Shown: positions 42,860 through 53,024, counted from the first letter of the stretch. The stretch: 64,000 nucleotides of DNA from JAKFDI01 sp044508835 (GCA_044508835.1 JBIQHD010000003.1:198770-262769); one strand, 5' to 3'. Numbers and translations are program-made. Notes: a model not told the origin generated them from the letters alone.

Positions 42860-44959
42860 TCAGGCCGCCAGCCGGGACAAGTCGGCCACGCGGTTCATCG
42901 CCGCATGCAGCTGCGTGAGCAGCGCCAGGCGGTTGTTGCGCAGGGCCGGGTCGTCGGCGTTGACCATGACCGCGTCGAAGAACGCGTCGACCGGCGCCTT
43001 CAGCGCGGCCAGCGCCGAGAGCGACGCGGCGTGGTCGCCGCGCTCGAAGGCGGCATCGGCCCGGGGCTGCACGGCGGCCAGCGCCTCGGCCAGGGCCTGC
43101 TCCGCCGGTTCCCGCAGCAGCGCCGGGTCGACCGCGTCGCCGCCGCCGCCCTCGGACTTGCGCAGGATGTTGCCCACGCGCTTGTTGGCGGCGGCCAGCG
43201 ACGCGGCCTCGGGCAGCGCGGTGAAGCTGCGCACCGCGGCCAGGCGCCGGGGCATGTCGGCCCAGTGCGCGGGCCGCGCCTCGACCACCGCCTCGACTTC
43301 CTGGGCGCTGTAGCCGCCGTCGCGCAGGTAGCCGACCAGCCGCTCGCGCAGGAAGAGGCCGAGCTCGGCCTGCGCCTGGCCGTGGCCGGCGGGGAAGGCG
43401 TGGAAGGCCTGCGCGACCAGCTGCACCGCGTCCAGCGGCAGCTCGCGCTCGATCAGCATGCGGATCACGCCCAGCGCATGGCGGCGCAGCGCGAACGGGT
43501 CCTTGTCGCCGGTGGGCGCCTGGCCGATGCCGAACAGGCCGGCCAGCGTCTCGAGCTTGTCGGCCAGCGCCACGGCGACGCCGGCCAGGCTGCGCGGCAG
43601 CGCGTCGCCGGCGAAGCGCGGCTTGTAGTGGTCCTCGATCGCGTCGGCGATGGTGTCGGACAGGCCGTCGTGGCGGGCGTAGTAGGCGCCCATGGTGCCC
43701 TGCAGCTCGGGGAACTCGCCCACCATGTCGGTCAGCAGGTCGGCCTTGGCGAGCGTGGCGGCGCGCTCGGCATCGGCCGCCAGCGCGGCCCCGCCCAGCT
43801 GCTCGCCGATCGCGCGGGCGATGGCGCACACCCGCGCCACGCGCTCGCCCTGCGTGCCGAGCTTGCCGTGGTAGACCACCTTGTCGAGGCCCGCCACGCG
43901 CGACTCGAGCGTCTTCCTGCGGTCCTGGTCGAAGAAGAACTTGGCGTCGGCCAGGCGCGGGCGCACCACGCGCTCGTTGCCTTCGATCACCCGGCCCGGG
44001 TCCGCCGGGCTGATGTTGCTCACGATCAGGAACTTGTTCGTCAGCTGGCCGGCGGCGTCGAGCAGCGGGAAGTACTTCTGGTTGGCCTTCATCGTGAGGA
44101 TGAGGCATTCGGGCGGCACCTCGAGGAACTCGGGCTCGAAGCGGCACAGCAGCACGTTGGGCCGCTCGACCAGCGCCGTCACCTCGTCGAGCAGCGCGGC
44201 GTCCTCGATGGGCGCGAGGCCCTCGCGGCCGGCGGCCGCGTGGAGCTGGCGCACGATCTCGGCATGGCGCGCGCCGAAGCTCGCGATCACCGCACCCTGC
44301 TCCTGCAGCTGGCGCGCGTAGTGGTCGGCGTCCTGCAGCACCACCGGGTCCATCGGCGCCTCGAAGCGGTGGCCCTGCGTCTCGCGCCCCGCCCGCAGGC
44401 CGAGCGCGGTGACGTTCACCACGTCGGCGCCGTGCAGCGCCACCAGCCGGTGCGCCGGGCGCACGAAGTTCACGCTGGTCCAGCCGTCGGCGAGCTGGTA
44501 CTGCATCACCTTCGGGATCGGCAGCCGGGCGATGGCCTCGTCCAGCGCCTTCTGCAGGCCGTCGGCCAGCATCGCGCCGTGGGCGACGCTGTCGAGGAAC
44601 AGCGCCTCGGCCTTGCCGTCGACCTGCCGGCGCAGGCCGGGCACGGCCGACGCATCGGCGCCGAGCGCCGCCAGCTTCTTGAGCAGCGCCGGCGTCGGCT
44701 GGCCGTCGGCGGTGAGCGCCACCGCCACCGGCATCAGCTTGTGCGACACCGCCTTGTCCTCGGCCTGCGCCCGCACCGCGCTCACGTGCGCGGCCAGCCG
44801 CCGCGGCGAGGCGAAGGGCGTGACCGCCGAATGTCCGGTCGCGAGCCCTTGCGCCTTCAACCCTTCGAACAGGCCATGGGCGAAAGCCTCGCCCAGCTTC
44901 TTCAGCGCCTTGGGCGGCAGTTCCTCGACGAAGAGTTCGACCAGCAGGTTCTTGGTCAT
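42860..44959 (-). CDS. glyS: glycyl-tRNA synthetase beta subunit
   Basis: Beta subunit of the tetrameric bacterial glycyl-tRNA synthetase, 699 residues, normal length. Seen motifs are LLVELFVEELPPKALKKLGE at the N-terminus, TPFASPRRLAAHVSAV, NFVRPAHRLVALHGADVV, ECLILTMKANQKYFPLLD, RPRLADAKFFFDQDRRKTLE and GLFGIGQAPTGDKDPFALRR. The C-terminal helical region may bind the tRNA anticodon. It starts 2 bases after the glyQ stop. Confidence 0.96.
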   Translation of the reverse strand: MTKNLLVELFVEELPPKALKKLGEAFAHGLFEGLKAQGLATGHSAVTPFASPRRLAAHVSAVRAQAEDKAVSHKLMPVAVALTADGQPTPALLKKLAALGADASAVPGLRRQVDGKAEALFLDSVAHGAMLADGLQKALDEAIARLPIPKVMQYQLADGWTSVNFVRPAHRLVALHGADVVNVTALGLRAGRETQGHRFEAPMDPVVLQDADHYARQLQEQGAVIASFGARHAEIVRQLHAAAGREGLAPIEDAALLDEVTALVERPNVLLCRFEPEFLEVPPECLILTMKANQKYFPLLDAAGQLTNKFLIVSNISPADPGRVIEGNERVVRPRLADAKFFFDQDRRKTLESRVAGLDKVVYHGKLGTQGERVARVCAIARAIGEQLGGAALAADAERAATLAKADLLTDMVGEFPELQGTMGAYYARHDGLSDTIADAIEDHYKPRFAGDALPRSLAGVAVALADKLETLAGLFGIGQAPTGDKDPFALRRHALGVIRMLIERELPLDAVQLVAQAFHAFPAGHGQAQAELGLFLRERLVGYLRDGGYSAQEVEAVVEARPAHWADMPRRLAAVRSFTALPEAASLAAANKRVGNILRKSEGGGGDAVDPALLREPAEQALAEALAAVQPRADAAFERGDHAASLSALAALKAPVDAFFDAVMVNADDPALRNNRLALLTQLHAAMNRVADLSRLAA

Positions 44960-44961
44960 GG

Positions 44962-45891
<930 letters not shown>

Positions 45892-45940
45892 GGCGTGATG
45901 AGATGCGAAGGGCGCCCCGGGCGCCGCGGAGCCGACGATT

Positions 45941-47452
45941 CTAGGGTCGGGGGTCGCGCCGCAGCAGCAGCGGCAGGCCCGCGCCCAGCAGCGCGAGCGG
46001 CCACAGCCCGAACGCCGACGCCCAGCGCGCGAAGGGCGTGAGCCCCGCGCGGCCCTGCACGCTCGCTTCCAGCACGCCGCGCGTGTAGGGCGGCAGGCTC
46101 TCGCTCACCGCTCCGCGGTGGTCGATGACCGCGGTGGCGCCGGTGTTGGTGGCGCGCAGCATCGGCCGCTCGAATTCCAGCGCGCGCATGCGCGAGATGT
46201 TCAGGTGCTGCGCCACGGCGATGGTGTCGCCGAACCAGCCGATGTTGCTCAGGTTCACGAGCACCGTGGGGGCGCGCGCCGCGTCGGCGAAGCCGGCGGC
46301 GATCTCCTCGCCGAAGAGGTCCTCGTAGCAGATGTTCGGCGCCACGCGCTCGGCGTCGACCGCGAAAGGCGGCGCGCCGAGCGGCCCGCGCTCGAAGTCG
46401 CCCAGCGGGATGTCCATCATCTGCGTGAACCAGCGGAAGCCCGTGGGGATGAACTCGCCGAAGGGCACGAGGTGGTGCTTGTCGTAGCGGTAGCCGGCCC
46501 CGCCCGGCGCGATGCCGACGACCGAGTTGGTGTAGCCGCCGTCGTGGTCGCCGAGCGGCATGCCGAAGAGCACGTAGGCCTCGCCGTCGGCGAAGCGGCG
46601 CTTCAGCTCGTCCCACAGGCCGGGGGGCAGCTGCTGCGGGAAGAACGGCACGGCGGTCTCGGGCGCGACGACGAGGCGGGTGCGCGCCTGCAGCAGCTGC
46701 TGCACGTGCCACTCGAAGGCGGCGGCCTGGTGCTCGGAGGCGAACTTCTCCTCCTGCGGGATGTTGCCCTGCAGCAGGGTCACGCCGAGCGTGCCCGTGG
46801 GCTGCGTGAAGACCGGCGCCGGCGCGAACGCCAGCGCCGCCAGCACCAGCGCCGTGCCCGCCGCCGCGCCGGCGAAGCGCCGCGGCCCGGCGCCCCAGCT
46901 CAGGGCCACCCAGGCCGCCAGCGCCGCGGCGGCGAAGCCGATGCCGTACACGCCCACCCACGGCGCGAGGCGCGCGAGCGGCGCGTCGACCTGCGCATAG
47001 CCCGAGGCCACCCACGGGAAGCCGGTGAAGACCACCCCGCGCGCCAGCTCGGCCAGCAGCCACAGCGCCGCGAACAGCAGGGCGTCGCGCCAGGGCACGC
47101 CGCGGCGCCAGCGGGCGAAGCCGGCCATCGCCGCGGCGAGATACAGCGAGAGGAAGGCGGCGAGCGCCCCCACCGCCAGCACCGCCATCCAGGCCGGCAG
47201 CCCGCCGTAGCGGTGCAGGCTGACGAACAGCCACCAGGTGCCGGCCGCCAGCCAGGCCGTGCCGAACGCCCAGCCGAGCAGCGCGGCCCGTCGCGGCGAG
47301 GCCGCCGCGACGGCGGCCGCCAGCCCCGCGACGGCCAGGAGGTGGACGGCCCACCACTGCGTGTGCACGAAGACCAGCGTCTGCAGCGCGCCCGCGGCCG
47401 CCGGCGGCAGCACGTCGAGCACGAGCGGGCGGCGCCGGGGCGGCGCGGCCAT
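45941..47452 (-). CDS. lnt: apolipoprotein N-acyltransferase
   Basis: Inner membrane enzyme (503 residues) adding the third acyl chain to lipoproteins such as the HmuY-like protein in this window. About seven N-terminal membrane helices precede a nitrilase-type periplasmic domain. The catalytic Glu is in RLVVAPETAVPFF, the Lys in YRYDKHHLVPFGEFIP and the Cys in VAPNICYEDLFGEEIA. LVNLSNIGWFGDT and QHLNISRMRALEFERPMLRA are also typical. The start at 47452 (MAAPPRRR) overlaps the corC stop by one base, the usual corC-lnt arrangement. Confidence 0.94.
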   Translation of the reverse strand: MAAPPRRRPLVLDVLPPAAAGALQTLVFVHTQWWAVHLLAVAGLAAAVAAASPRRAALLGWAFGTAWLAAGTWWLFVSLHRYGGLPAWMAVLAVGALAAFLSLYLAAAMAGFARWRRGVPWRDALLFAALWLLAELARGVVFTGFPWVASGYAQVDAPLARLAPWVGVYGIGFAAAALAAWVALSWGAGPRRFAGAAAGTALVLAALAFAPAPVFTQPTGTLGVTLLQGNIPQEEKFASEHQAAAFEWHVQQLLQARTRLVVAPETAVPFFPQQLPPGLWDELKRRFADGEAYVLFGMPLGDHDGGYTNSVVGIAPGGAGYRYDKHHLVPFGEFIPTGFRWFTQMMDIPLGDFERGPLGAPPFAVDAERVAPNICYEDLFGEEIAAGFADAARAPTVLVNLSNIGWFGDTIAVAQHLNISRMRALEFERPMLRATNTGATAVIDHRGAVSESLPPYTRGVLEASVQGRAGLTPFARWASAFGLWPLALLGAGLPLLLRRDPRP

Positions 47453-48348
47453 CAGCCGGCTTCGTCCCCGCCGCCCTCGGGCTCGGGCGCGGGCGTCACC
47501 TTGAACCACTTGACGGCGCCGCCGCGGGCCAGCATCACGTTGAACAGCAGCCCGCCCACGGCGACCGATTCGCCGCGGCGCGGCACGCGGCCCATCTCGT
47601 GGGCGACGAGGCCGCCGATGGTGTCGAACTCGTCGGCCGGGAGCTGCACGCCGAAGGCCTCGTTGACGGCGGCGATCTCGGCGTCGCCGGCCACGCGGTG
47701 GCTGCCGTCGGCCAGCGTGTAGATGCTGGTGTCGCGGTCCTTCTCGTCGAACTCGTCCTCGATCTCGCCGACGATCTCCTCCAGCACGTCCTCGATGGTG
47801 ATGAGCCCGGCGGTGTTGCCGAACTCGTCGATGACGATGGCGAGGTGGTTGCGGTTGGAGCGGAAGTCGCGCAGCAGCTCGTTCAGCCCCTTCGATTCGG
47901 GCACGAAGACCGCCGGGCGCAGCAGGGTGCGCAGGTTCAGCCCGGGCGAGCGCTGCAGCTTGAGCAGGTCCTTCGCCATCAGGATGCCGATGATGTTGTC
48001 GCGCTTGCCGTCGTACACCGGGAAGCGCGAATGCGCGGTGGAGATCACCAGGCGCAGCAGCTCGTCGTACGGCGCGTCGATGTCCAGCAGGTCCATGCGC
48101 GGCGCCGCCACCATCGCGTCGCCGGCCGTGAGGTCGGCCATGCGGATCACGCCCTCGAGCATCATGCGCGACTCGGGCTCGATCAGCTCGCGCCGCTCCG
48201 CCTCGGCGAGGGATTCGATCAGGTCGTCCTTGGAATCGGGGGTGGGCGAGACGAGTTCGACGAGGCGCTGGAACAGGTTGCGCTTGTCGGCGGGCGGCGC
48301 GGGCCGCTCGCCCGGCCGGGATCGGCCACTTGTGTGAGGTTCTGACAC
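47452..48348 (-). CDS. corC: CorC/HlyC-type protein with CBS domains
   Basis: A 298-residue protein with two CBS domains (about residues 70-190; VAAPRMDLLDIDAPYDELLR and RFPVYDGKRDNIIGILMAKD are seen) and a C-terminal transporter-associated domain (FDTIGGLVAHEMGRVPRRGE). Family members are linked to Mg/Co efflux or ion homeostasis. The start is a GTG at 48348. It lies directly upstream of lnt with a one-base overlap. ybeY, often found just before corC, is absent; a divergent CobW gene lies there instead, 211 bases away. Confidence 0.92.
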   Translation of the reverse strand: MSEPHTSGRSRPGERPAPPADKRNLFQRLVELVSPTPDSKDDLIESLAEAERRELIEPESRMMLEGVIRMADLTAGDAMVAAPRMDLLDIDAPYDELLRLVISTAHSRFPVYDGKRDNIIGILMAKDLLKLQRSPGLNLRTLLRPAVFVPESKGLNELLRDFRSNRNHLAIVIDEFGNTAGLITIEDVLEEIVGEIEDEFDEKDRDTSIYTLADGSHRVAGDAEIAAVNEAFGVQLPADEFDTIGGLVAHEMGRVPRRGESVAVGGLLFNVMLARGGAVKWFKVTPAPEPEGGGDEAG

Positions 48349-48559
48349 GGTTCGCCAGGGCGATGGAACGCAGGAAGGGGCAGCTTAACCCGAACGCCCG
48401 GGCCGCCCCGCGGCGGCGCCCGGCGCCGGCCGGCCGCGTCCGCGGCGCGGCTTGACAGATGTGCTAGCTTGCGATGTTGCGCGGCGGCCCCATATGTCCG
48501 CATTCGCGCCGACACGCTCCGGCCGCCCGGCGCGGCGGCCCCCAACCCACGGATTCGTC

Positions 48560-49618
48560 ATGGCACAGGCACAAGGTCTCATTCCCGCAACCATCCTCAC
48601 CGGCTTCCTCGGCTCCGGCAAGACCACCCTGCTCAAGCGCGTGCTCACCGAGGCGCACGGCCAGAAGATCGCCGTCATCGAGAACGAGTTCGGCGACGAG
48701 AACATCGACAACGAGATCCTGGTGCAGGACTCGAAGGAGCAGATCATCCAGCTCAACAACGGCTGCGTGTGCTGCACCATCCGCGAGGACCTGCGCACCA
48801 CGCTGTCCGACCTGGCGGCGAAGCGGCGCAAGGGCGAGCTCGACTTCGACCGCGTGGTGATCGAGACCACGGGCCTGGCCGACCCCGGCCCGGTGGCGCA
48901 GACCTTCTTCATGGACGACGAGATCGCCGAGAGCTACCTGCTCGACTCCATCCTGACCCTGGTGGACGCCAAGCACGGCGACCAGCAGCTCGATTCGCGC
49001 CAGGAGGCGCGCCGGCAGGTGGGCTTCGCCGACCAGATCTTCATCAGCAAGGCCGACCTGGTGGACGAGCCGGCCGTCGACGCCCTGGCCCACCGCGTCA
49101 AGCACATGAACCCGCGCGCCCCGCAGCGCCGGGTCAACTTCGGCGACGTGGCGATCTCCGAGGTGTTCGACCTCAAGGGCTTCAACCTCAACGCCAAGCT
49201 CGACATCGACCCCGAGTTCCTGAAGGCCGACGCGCACGACCACGGCCATGCGCACCACGACCATGACCACGATCACGAACATGGCGAACACTGCGACCAC
49301 CCGCACCACCACCATCACGACGACGACGTGAAGTCCTTCGTCTTCCGCTCGGACCGGCCCTTCAACGCCGCCAAGCTCGAGGACTTCCTCGGCTCGGTGG
49401 TGCAGGTCTACGGCCCCAAGCTGCTGCGCTACAAGGGCGTGCTCCACATGAAGGGCACCGACCGCAAGGTGATCTTCCAGGGCGTGCACCAGCTCATGGG
49501 CAGCGACCTCGGCCCGAAGTGGATGCCCGGCGAGAAGAAGGGCAGCAAGATGGTCTTCATCGGCCTGGACCTGCCCCGCGACGTGTTCGAGCAGGGGCTC
49601 GAACAGTGCCTCGCCTGA
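48560..49618 (+). CDS. CobW/COG0523-type GTPase with histidine-rich metal-binding region
   Basis: A 352-residue G3E-family GTPase and probable metal chaperone. The P-loop is LTGFLGSGKTTLLKR, the switch region is VIENEFGDENIDNEIL, the CxCC metal motif is LNNGCVCCTIREDLR, followed by VVIETTGLADPGPVAQT and the guanine motif ISKADLVD. Residues ~224-255 hold about 16 His plus one Cys, a strong divalent-metal buffer. The C-terminal CobW domain follows (FVFRSDRPFNAAKLEDF). Zinc is the commonest cargo for such proteins, but cobalt or nickel cannot be excluded. A TTGACA sequence 108 bases upstream may be a -35 box. It is divergent from corC. Confidence 0.9.
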   Translation: MAQAQGLIPATILTGFLGSGKTTLLKRVLTEAHGQKIAVIENEFGDENIDNEILVQDSKEQIIQLNNGCVCCTIREDLRTTLSDLAAKRRKGELDFDRVVIETTGLADPGPVAQTFFMDDEIAESYLLDSILTLVDAKHGDQQLDSRQEARRQVGFADQIFISKADLVDEPAVDALAHRVKHMNPRAPQRRVNFGDVAISEVFDLKGFNLNAKLDIDPEFLKADAHDHGHAHHDHDHDHEHGEHCDHPHHHHHDDDVKSFVFRSDRPFNAAKLEDFLGSVVQVYGPKLLRYKGVLHMKGTDRKVIFQGVHQLMGSDLGPKWMPGEKKGSKMVFIGLDLPRDVFEQGLEQCLA

Positions 49619-49621
49619 CGC

Positions 49622-49646
49622 TTTCGAACGCGTCCGAAACGCTTTT
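49622..49646 (+). terminator. weak hairpin terminator after the CobW gene
   Basis: TTTCG and CGAAA flank a self-complementary ACGCGT core with one mismatch, and TTTT follows three bases later. It begins 4 bases after the CobW stop. The stem is short, so termination may be partial. Confidence 0.4.
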
Positions 49647-49702
49647 CCGGCAGTGAGACCGAAGCGCGAAATACGCCGCGGCATCACGAAGGGCAACGTG
49701 GC

Positions 49703-49708
49703 TACAAT
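49703..49708 (+). promoter_or_regulatory. putative -10 box of the dksA-like gene
   Basis: TACAAT is followed by a very GC-rich stretch (CCGCCGCGCCC) before the likely transcription start. A matching -35 box is not clear. GC-rich discriminators are typical of promoters under stringent control, which would suit a DksA gene; this is inference. Confidence 0.4.
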
Positions 49709-49786
49709 CCGCCGCGCCCAAATCCGCCCCGGCAGCGAAGCTGGCGGGAACCGAGCGGGTCCGACCCGCCGTTGCAGGAGAGCGAC

Positions 49787-50650
49787 GTGAGCAAAATCCC
49801 GGCCAAGAAGGCCCCCGCGAAGAAGCCGGCGGCAAAGGCCGCGGCACCGGCGAAGCCGGCCGTGAAGGGCGCAGCGAAGGCGCGCGCCACGCCCACGGCC
49901 AAGCCCGCCGCCAAGGCGGCGCCCGCCCCGGCCAAGCCGGAACGCCGCCCCGCGCCGAAGGCCGCGGCCGAGGCGCCGGCGCCCGTCGCGCCCCCCCCGG
50001 CCGAGGAAACCGCCGCGGCCGCCGCCCCTGTGGTCAAATCGCGCGCCCCGCGCAGCACCCGCAGCGCGCCCCCTCCCCCGCCCGCGGCGCCCCTGCCGCC
50101 GGCCACCTCCAGATTCGCCGACCGGTTCGCGCCGCCGCGGCCTCCCACCCGACAGATGAACAACTTGGCAGTCGACACCCCGAAGCACGCACACAAGGCC
50201 GACCCGAAGCTGGCCAACGCCTGGAAGGCCAAGGCCGGCAAGGACCTCAGCGAGGCCGAGCTGATGGCCATGCCCGAGAGCGAGTACATGAACGACAAGC
50301 AGCTCGACTTCTTCCGCGGGCGGCTGCAGGCGCTCAAGGACGACCTGCTGTCCAACGCCGGCGAGACCACCGAGCACCTGCGCGAGGACACCTCCATCGT
50401 GCCCGACCCGGCCGACCGCGCCACGATCGAGGAGGAGCACGCGCTCGAGCTGCGCACCCGCGACCGCGAGCGCAAGCTGCTCAAGAAGATCTCGCAGTCG
50501 CTCGCGCGCATCGACGCCGGCGACTATGGTTTCTGTGATGAAACCGGCGAACCCATCGGCCTCGGGCGCTTGATCGCACGGCCCACGGCTACACTGTCCC
50601 TCGAAGCGCAGCAGCGGCGCGAGATGAAGCAGAAGATGTTCGGCGACTGA
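49787..50650 (+). CDS. dksA: DksA/TraR-family RNA polymerase-binding protein with long basic N-terminal tail
   Basis: A 287-residue protein. The last ~150 residues are DksA: YMNDKQLDFFRGRLQALKDD begins the coiled coil, DPADRATIEEEHALELRTRD has the acidic Asp tip region, and the end GFCDETGEPIGLGRLIARPT is the zinc-finger fold. Only one (Cys250) of the four usual zinc cysteines remains; the others are Thr, Ser and Ala. The first ~125 residues are Ala/Lys/Pro repeats like histone H1 tails. The GTG start at 49787 has an AGGAG site. An internal ATG at 50156 (MNNLAVDTPKHAHK) would give a normal-sized DksA. Such proteins bind RNA polymerase's secondary channel with ppGpp. Confidence 0.88.
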   Translation: MSKIPAKKAPAKKPAAKAAAPAKPAVKGAAKARATPTAKPAAKAAPAPAKPERRPAPKAAAEAPAPVAPPPAEETAAAAAPVVKSRAPRSTRSAPPPPPAAPLPPATSRFADRFAPPRPPTRQMNNLAVDTPKHAHKADPKLANAWKAKAGKDLSEAELMAMPESEYMNDKQLDFFRGRLQALKDDLLSNAGETTEHLREDTSIVPDPADRATIEEEHALELRTRDRERKLLKKISQSLARIDAGDYGFCDETGEPIGLGRLIARPTATLSLEAQQRREMKQKMFGD

Positions 50651-50704
50651 CCCGGGCCGCGGACGTCGCCCCGGCGCCTGCCCCGCTCAAGCCGTCCTCT
50701 CGAC

Positions 50705-52423
50705 ATGTCGGACCCCAAAGACACGACAAGTTTCTTCCGCAAAGTCGTCAAGTTCGTGGCCAATCCGGCCACCGAATGGAGCGATTTGGGTCCGAGCACG
50801 ACAGGCGCACGCGAAACCGAGTTCGCCAAGTCCGAACTCAAGGCCATGATCGAACGCAAGCGCCGCAACGATTTCGTGCGCAAGCGCGAATTCGACATGC
50901 TGCGCAAGGTACGCCGCGAAGGCCTCACCAGCGAACAGCTCGCCGCCCTCGGCGGCTCCTCGCGCCTGGACGACTCCGAGGCCCGCATGCAGGACGCGGG
51001 CGCCAGGCCCGACAGCGGCGTCAAGGCCAAGATCGACGAGATCGAGCAGCAGATGGTTGGCGACAACTATCCCGGCTCGCAGCGCCGCCCCCCCGAGTTC
51101 TACAACGCGCCCACGCAGCCGGCGGCGATGGACCACCCGGCCCGCACCGCGCCCGGCGCGCTGGCCGGGCCGCGCACCGCCACCGAGCCGATGCTGCTGC
51201 GCGAGGCCGAGGCCGTCGCGCCGCTGCCCCATCCGGCGCCGGTGGTCATGGGCCCCGGTTTCTCGCCCCTGTCGTCCCAGGCCATCAATGCCGCGACCTC
51301 CGACTTCGGCAACGGCCTGGCCGTCGAGGTCAACGAGGTGGCGCACGACCCCGACCTCGACGAGGCGGTGATCGCCTTCGCCAACGCCGACTTCGAGCTG
51401 TGCGAGCAGTCGCTGGCCGCGCTCACCTCACCCAACGGGCCGCGCGCCCAGCATGCCGAGACCTGGCTGGTGCTGTTCGACCTGTACCGGGCGATCGGCC
51501 AGCACCAGAAGTTCGAGGGCCTCGCCCTCGACTACGCGCAGCAGTTCGGCTGGTCGGCGCCGCAGTGGTTCTCGATGCCCAAGCTCGTGGCCGAGGCCGC
51601 CACCAGCGGCGAGGAACGCCCGGCCACCGCGCGCATCGACGGCCAGGTGGGCTGGGTCTGCCCCGAGCGCCTGGACGACGAGGCGGTCGCGAAGCTGCGC
51701 TCGCAGACGCTGCAGATGCCGCTGCCCTGGGTGTTCGACTGGTCGCAGCTGAAGCGCATCGACGCCGAGGCCGCGGCCCGGCTGAGCGAGTTGTTCCGCG
51801 GCTGGATCGGGCAGAAGCTCGACATGCGCTGGCTGTCGGGCGAGCAGCTGTTCAGCGTGCTGCTCGACGCGGCGCCCACCGGCGTGCGCGACACCGACCC
51901 GGCGTTCTGGCAGCTGCGCCTGGACGCGCTGCGCATGGCCAACCGGCCCGACCAGTTCGACGAGGCCGCGATCGACTACTGCGTGACCTACGAGGTCTCG
52001 CCGCCGTCGTGGGAGCCGGCCCAGTGCCAGGTGCGGGTGAGCGGCTCGGAGGCCAACACCAGCTCGCCCGCCCTGTCGGTCGTGAGCGAGGCGTCGACGA
52101 GCTTCGTCGAATCGCAGCTCACCGAAGACCCCAACATGGTGCAGATGGCGACGCTGGAGCTCTCCGGCCAGCTCGTCGGCGACATCGGCCCGACTCTCAA
52201 GAAGATGGACGCCGAGCTCAAGGACTCGACCATCGTCAACGTCTCCTGCGCCCGGCTGATCCGCGTCGACTTCATCGCCGCCGGCGACCTGCTGAACTGG
52301 GTGCTGGCCCGCCGGGGCGAGAACCGCGCCGTGAGCTTCGTCGACGCGCACCGGCTGGTGGCGCTGTTCTTTGGTGCCATGGGCATCAACGAGCATGCGA
52401 AGGTGAAGGTCAGGACACTCTAG
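50705..52423 (+). CDS. STAS-domain protein of unknown function next to hslVU
   Basis: A 572-residue soluble protein. The N-terminal third is charged and likely helical (FAKSELKAMIERKRRNDFVR, KREFDMLRKVRREGL). A Pro-rich linker follows (about residues 130-190), then a helical middle that reads like a short tetratricopeptide-type region (DEAVIAFANADFELCEQSLA, WLVLFDLYRAIGQHQKFEGL). The C-terminal ~100 residues look like a STAS fold: TLELSGQLVGDIGPTLKKMD, STIVNVSCARLIRVDFIAAG and VSFVDAHRLVALFFGAMGIN. A weaker STAS-like unit may lie near residues 310-390. The Ser that anti-sigma antagonists phosphorylate is not obvious. It lies 54 bases after dksA and 64 before hslV. Confidence 0.7.
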   Translation: MSDPKDTTSFFRKVVKFVANPATEWSDLGPSTTGARETEFAKSELKAMIERKRRNDFVRKREFDMLRKVRREGLTSEQLAALGGSSRLDDSEARMQDAGARPDSGVKAKIDEIEQQMVGDNYPGSQRRPPEFYNAPTQPAAMDHPARTAPGALAGPRTATEPMLLREAEAVAPLPHPAPVVMGPGFSPLSSQAINAATSDFGNGLAVEVNEVAHDPDLDEAVIAFANADFELCEQSLAALTSPNGPRAQHAETWLVLFDLYRAIGQHQKFEGLALDYAQQFGWSAPQWFSMPKLVAEAATSGEERPATARIDGQVGWVCPERLDDEAVAKLRSQTLQMPLPWVFDWSQLKRIDAEAAARLSELFRGWIGQKLDMRWLSGEQLFSVLLDAAPTGVRDTDPAFWQLRLDALRMANRPDQFDEAAIDYCVTYEVSPPSWEPAQCQVRVSGSEANTSSPALSVVSEASTSFVESQLTEDPNMVQMATLELSGQLVGDIGPTLKKMDAELKDSTIVNVSCARLIRVDFIAAGDLLNWVLARRGENRAVSFVDAHRLVALFFGAMGINEHAKVKVRTL

Positions 52424-52487
52424 GGCCCGTCGACGCCCTGCGCGAGCCGCGGCTTGAATCCGCGGCGCCCGGCCGCAGATGCCCCCG

Positions 52488-53024
52488 ATGGAACAATTTC
52501 ACGGCACCACCATCGTCAGCGTGCGCCGCGGCAACCAGGTCGCGCTCGGCGGCGACGGGCAGGTCACGCTGGGCAACATCGTCGTCAAGGCCACGGCGCG
52601 CAAGATCCGCAAGCTCTACCGCGACCAGGTGCTGGCCGGGTTCGCCGGCGCCACGGCCGACGCCTTCACCCTGTTCGAGCGCTTCGAGGCCAAGCTGGAG
52701 AAGCACCAGGGCCACCTGGTGCGCGCCGCCATCGAGCTGACCAAGGACTGGCGCACCGACCGCGTGCTGCGCCGGCTCGAGGCCATGCTGGCGGTGGCCG
52801 ACCGCGAAGCCTCGCTCATCATCACCGGCAACGGCGACGTGCTGGAGCCCGAGCACGGGATCATCGCCATCGGCTCGGGCGGCGCCTACGCGCAGGCGGC
52901 GGCGCGCGCGATGCTCAAGCACACCGAGCTGGCGCCGACGGACATCGTGAAGCAGTCGCTCGAGATCGCCGGCGAGCTGTGCATCTACACCAACCAGAAC
53001 CACACCATCGAGACGCTGGGATGA
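52488..53024 (+). CDS. hslV: ATP-dependent protease HslVU, peptidase subunit
   Basis: Threonine peptidase of 178 residues forming the proteolytic core of HslVU. The catalytic Thr is exposed after removal of a short leader (MEQFHG then TTIVSVRRGNQVALGGDGQV). GNIVVKATARKIRKLY, VLAGFAGATADAFTLFERFE and GSGGAYAQAAARAML are highly conserved. The ATG at 52488 agrees with relatives. Its stop overlaps the hslU start by four bases (ATGA). Confidence 0.97.
   Translation: MEQFHGTTIVSVRRGNQVALGGDGQVTLGNIVVKATARKIRKLYRDQVLAGFAGATADAFTLFERFEAKLEKHQGHLVRAAIELTKDWRTDRVLRRLEAMLAVADREASLIITGNGDVLEPEHGIIAIGSGGAYAQAAARAMLKHTELAPTDIVKQSLEIAGELCIYTNQNHTIETLG

Noticed and set aside
48452..48480. TTGACA-containing sequence as a confident promoter of the CobW gene
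   Set aside because: No good -10 box is found at 16-18 bases; it was mentioned only as a possibility in the gene entry.
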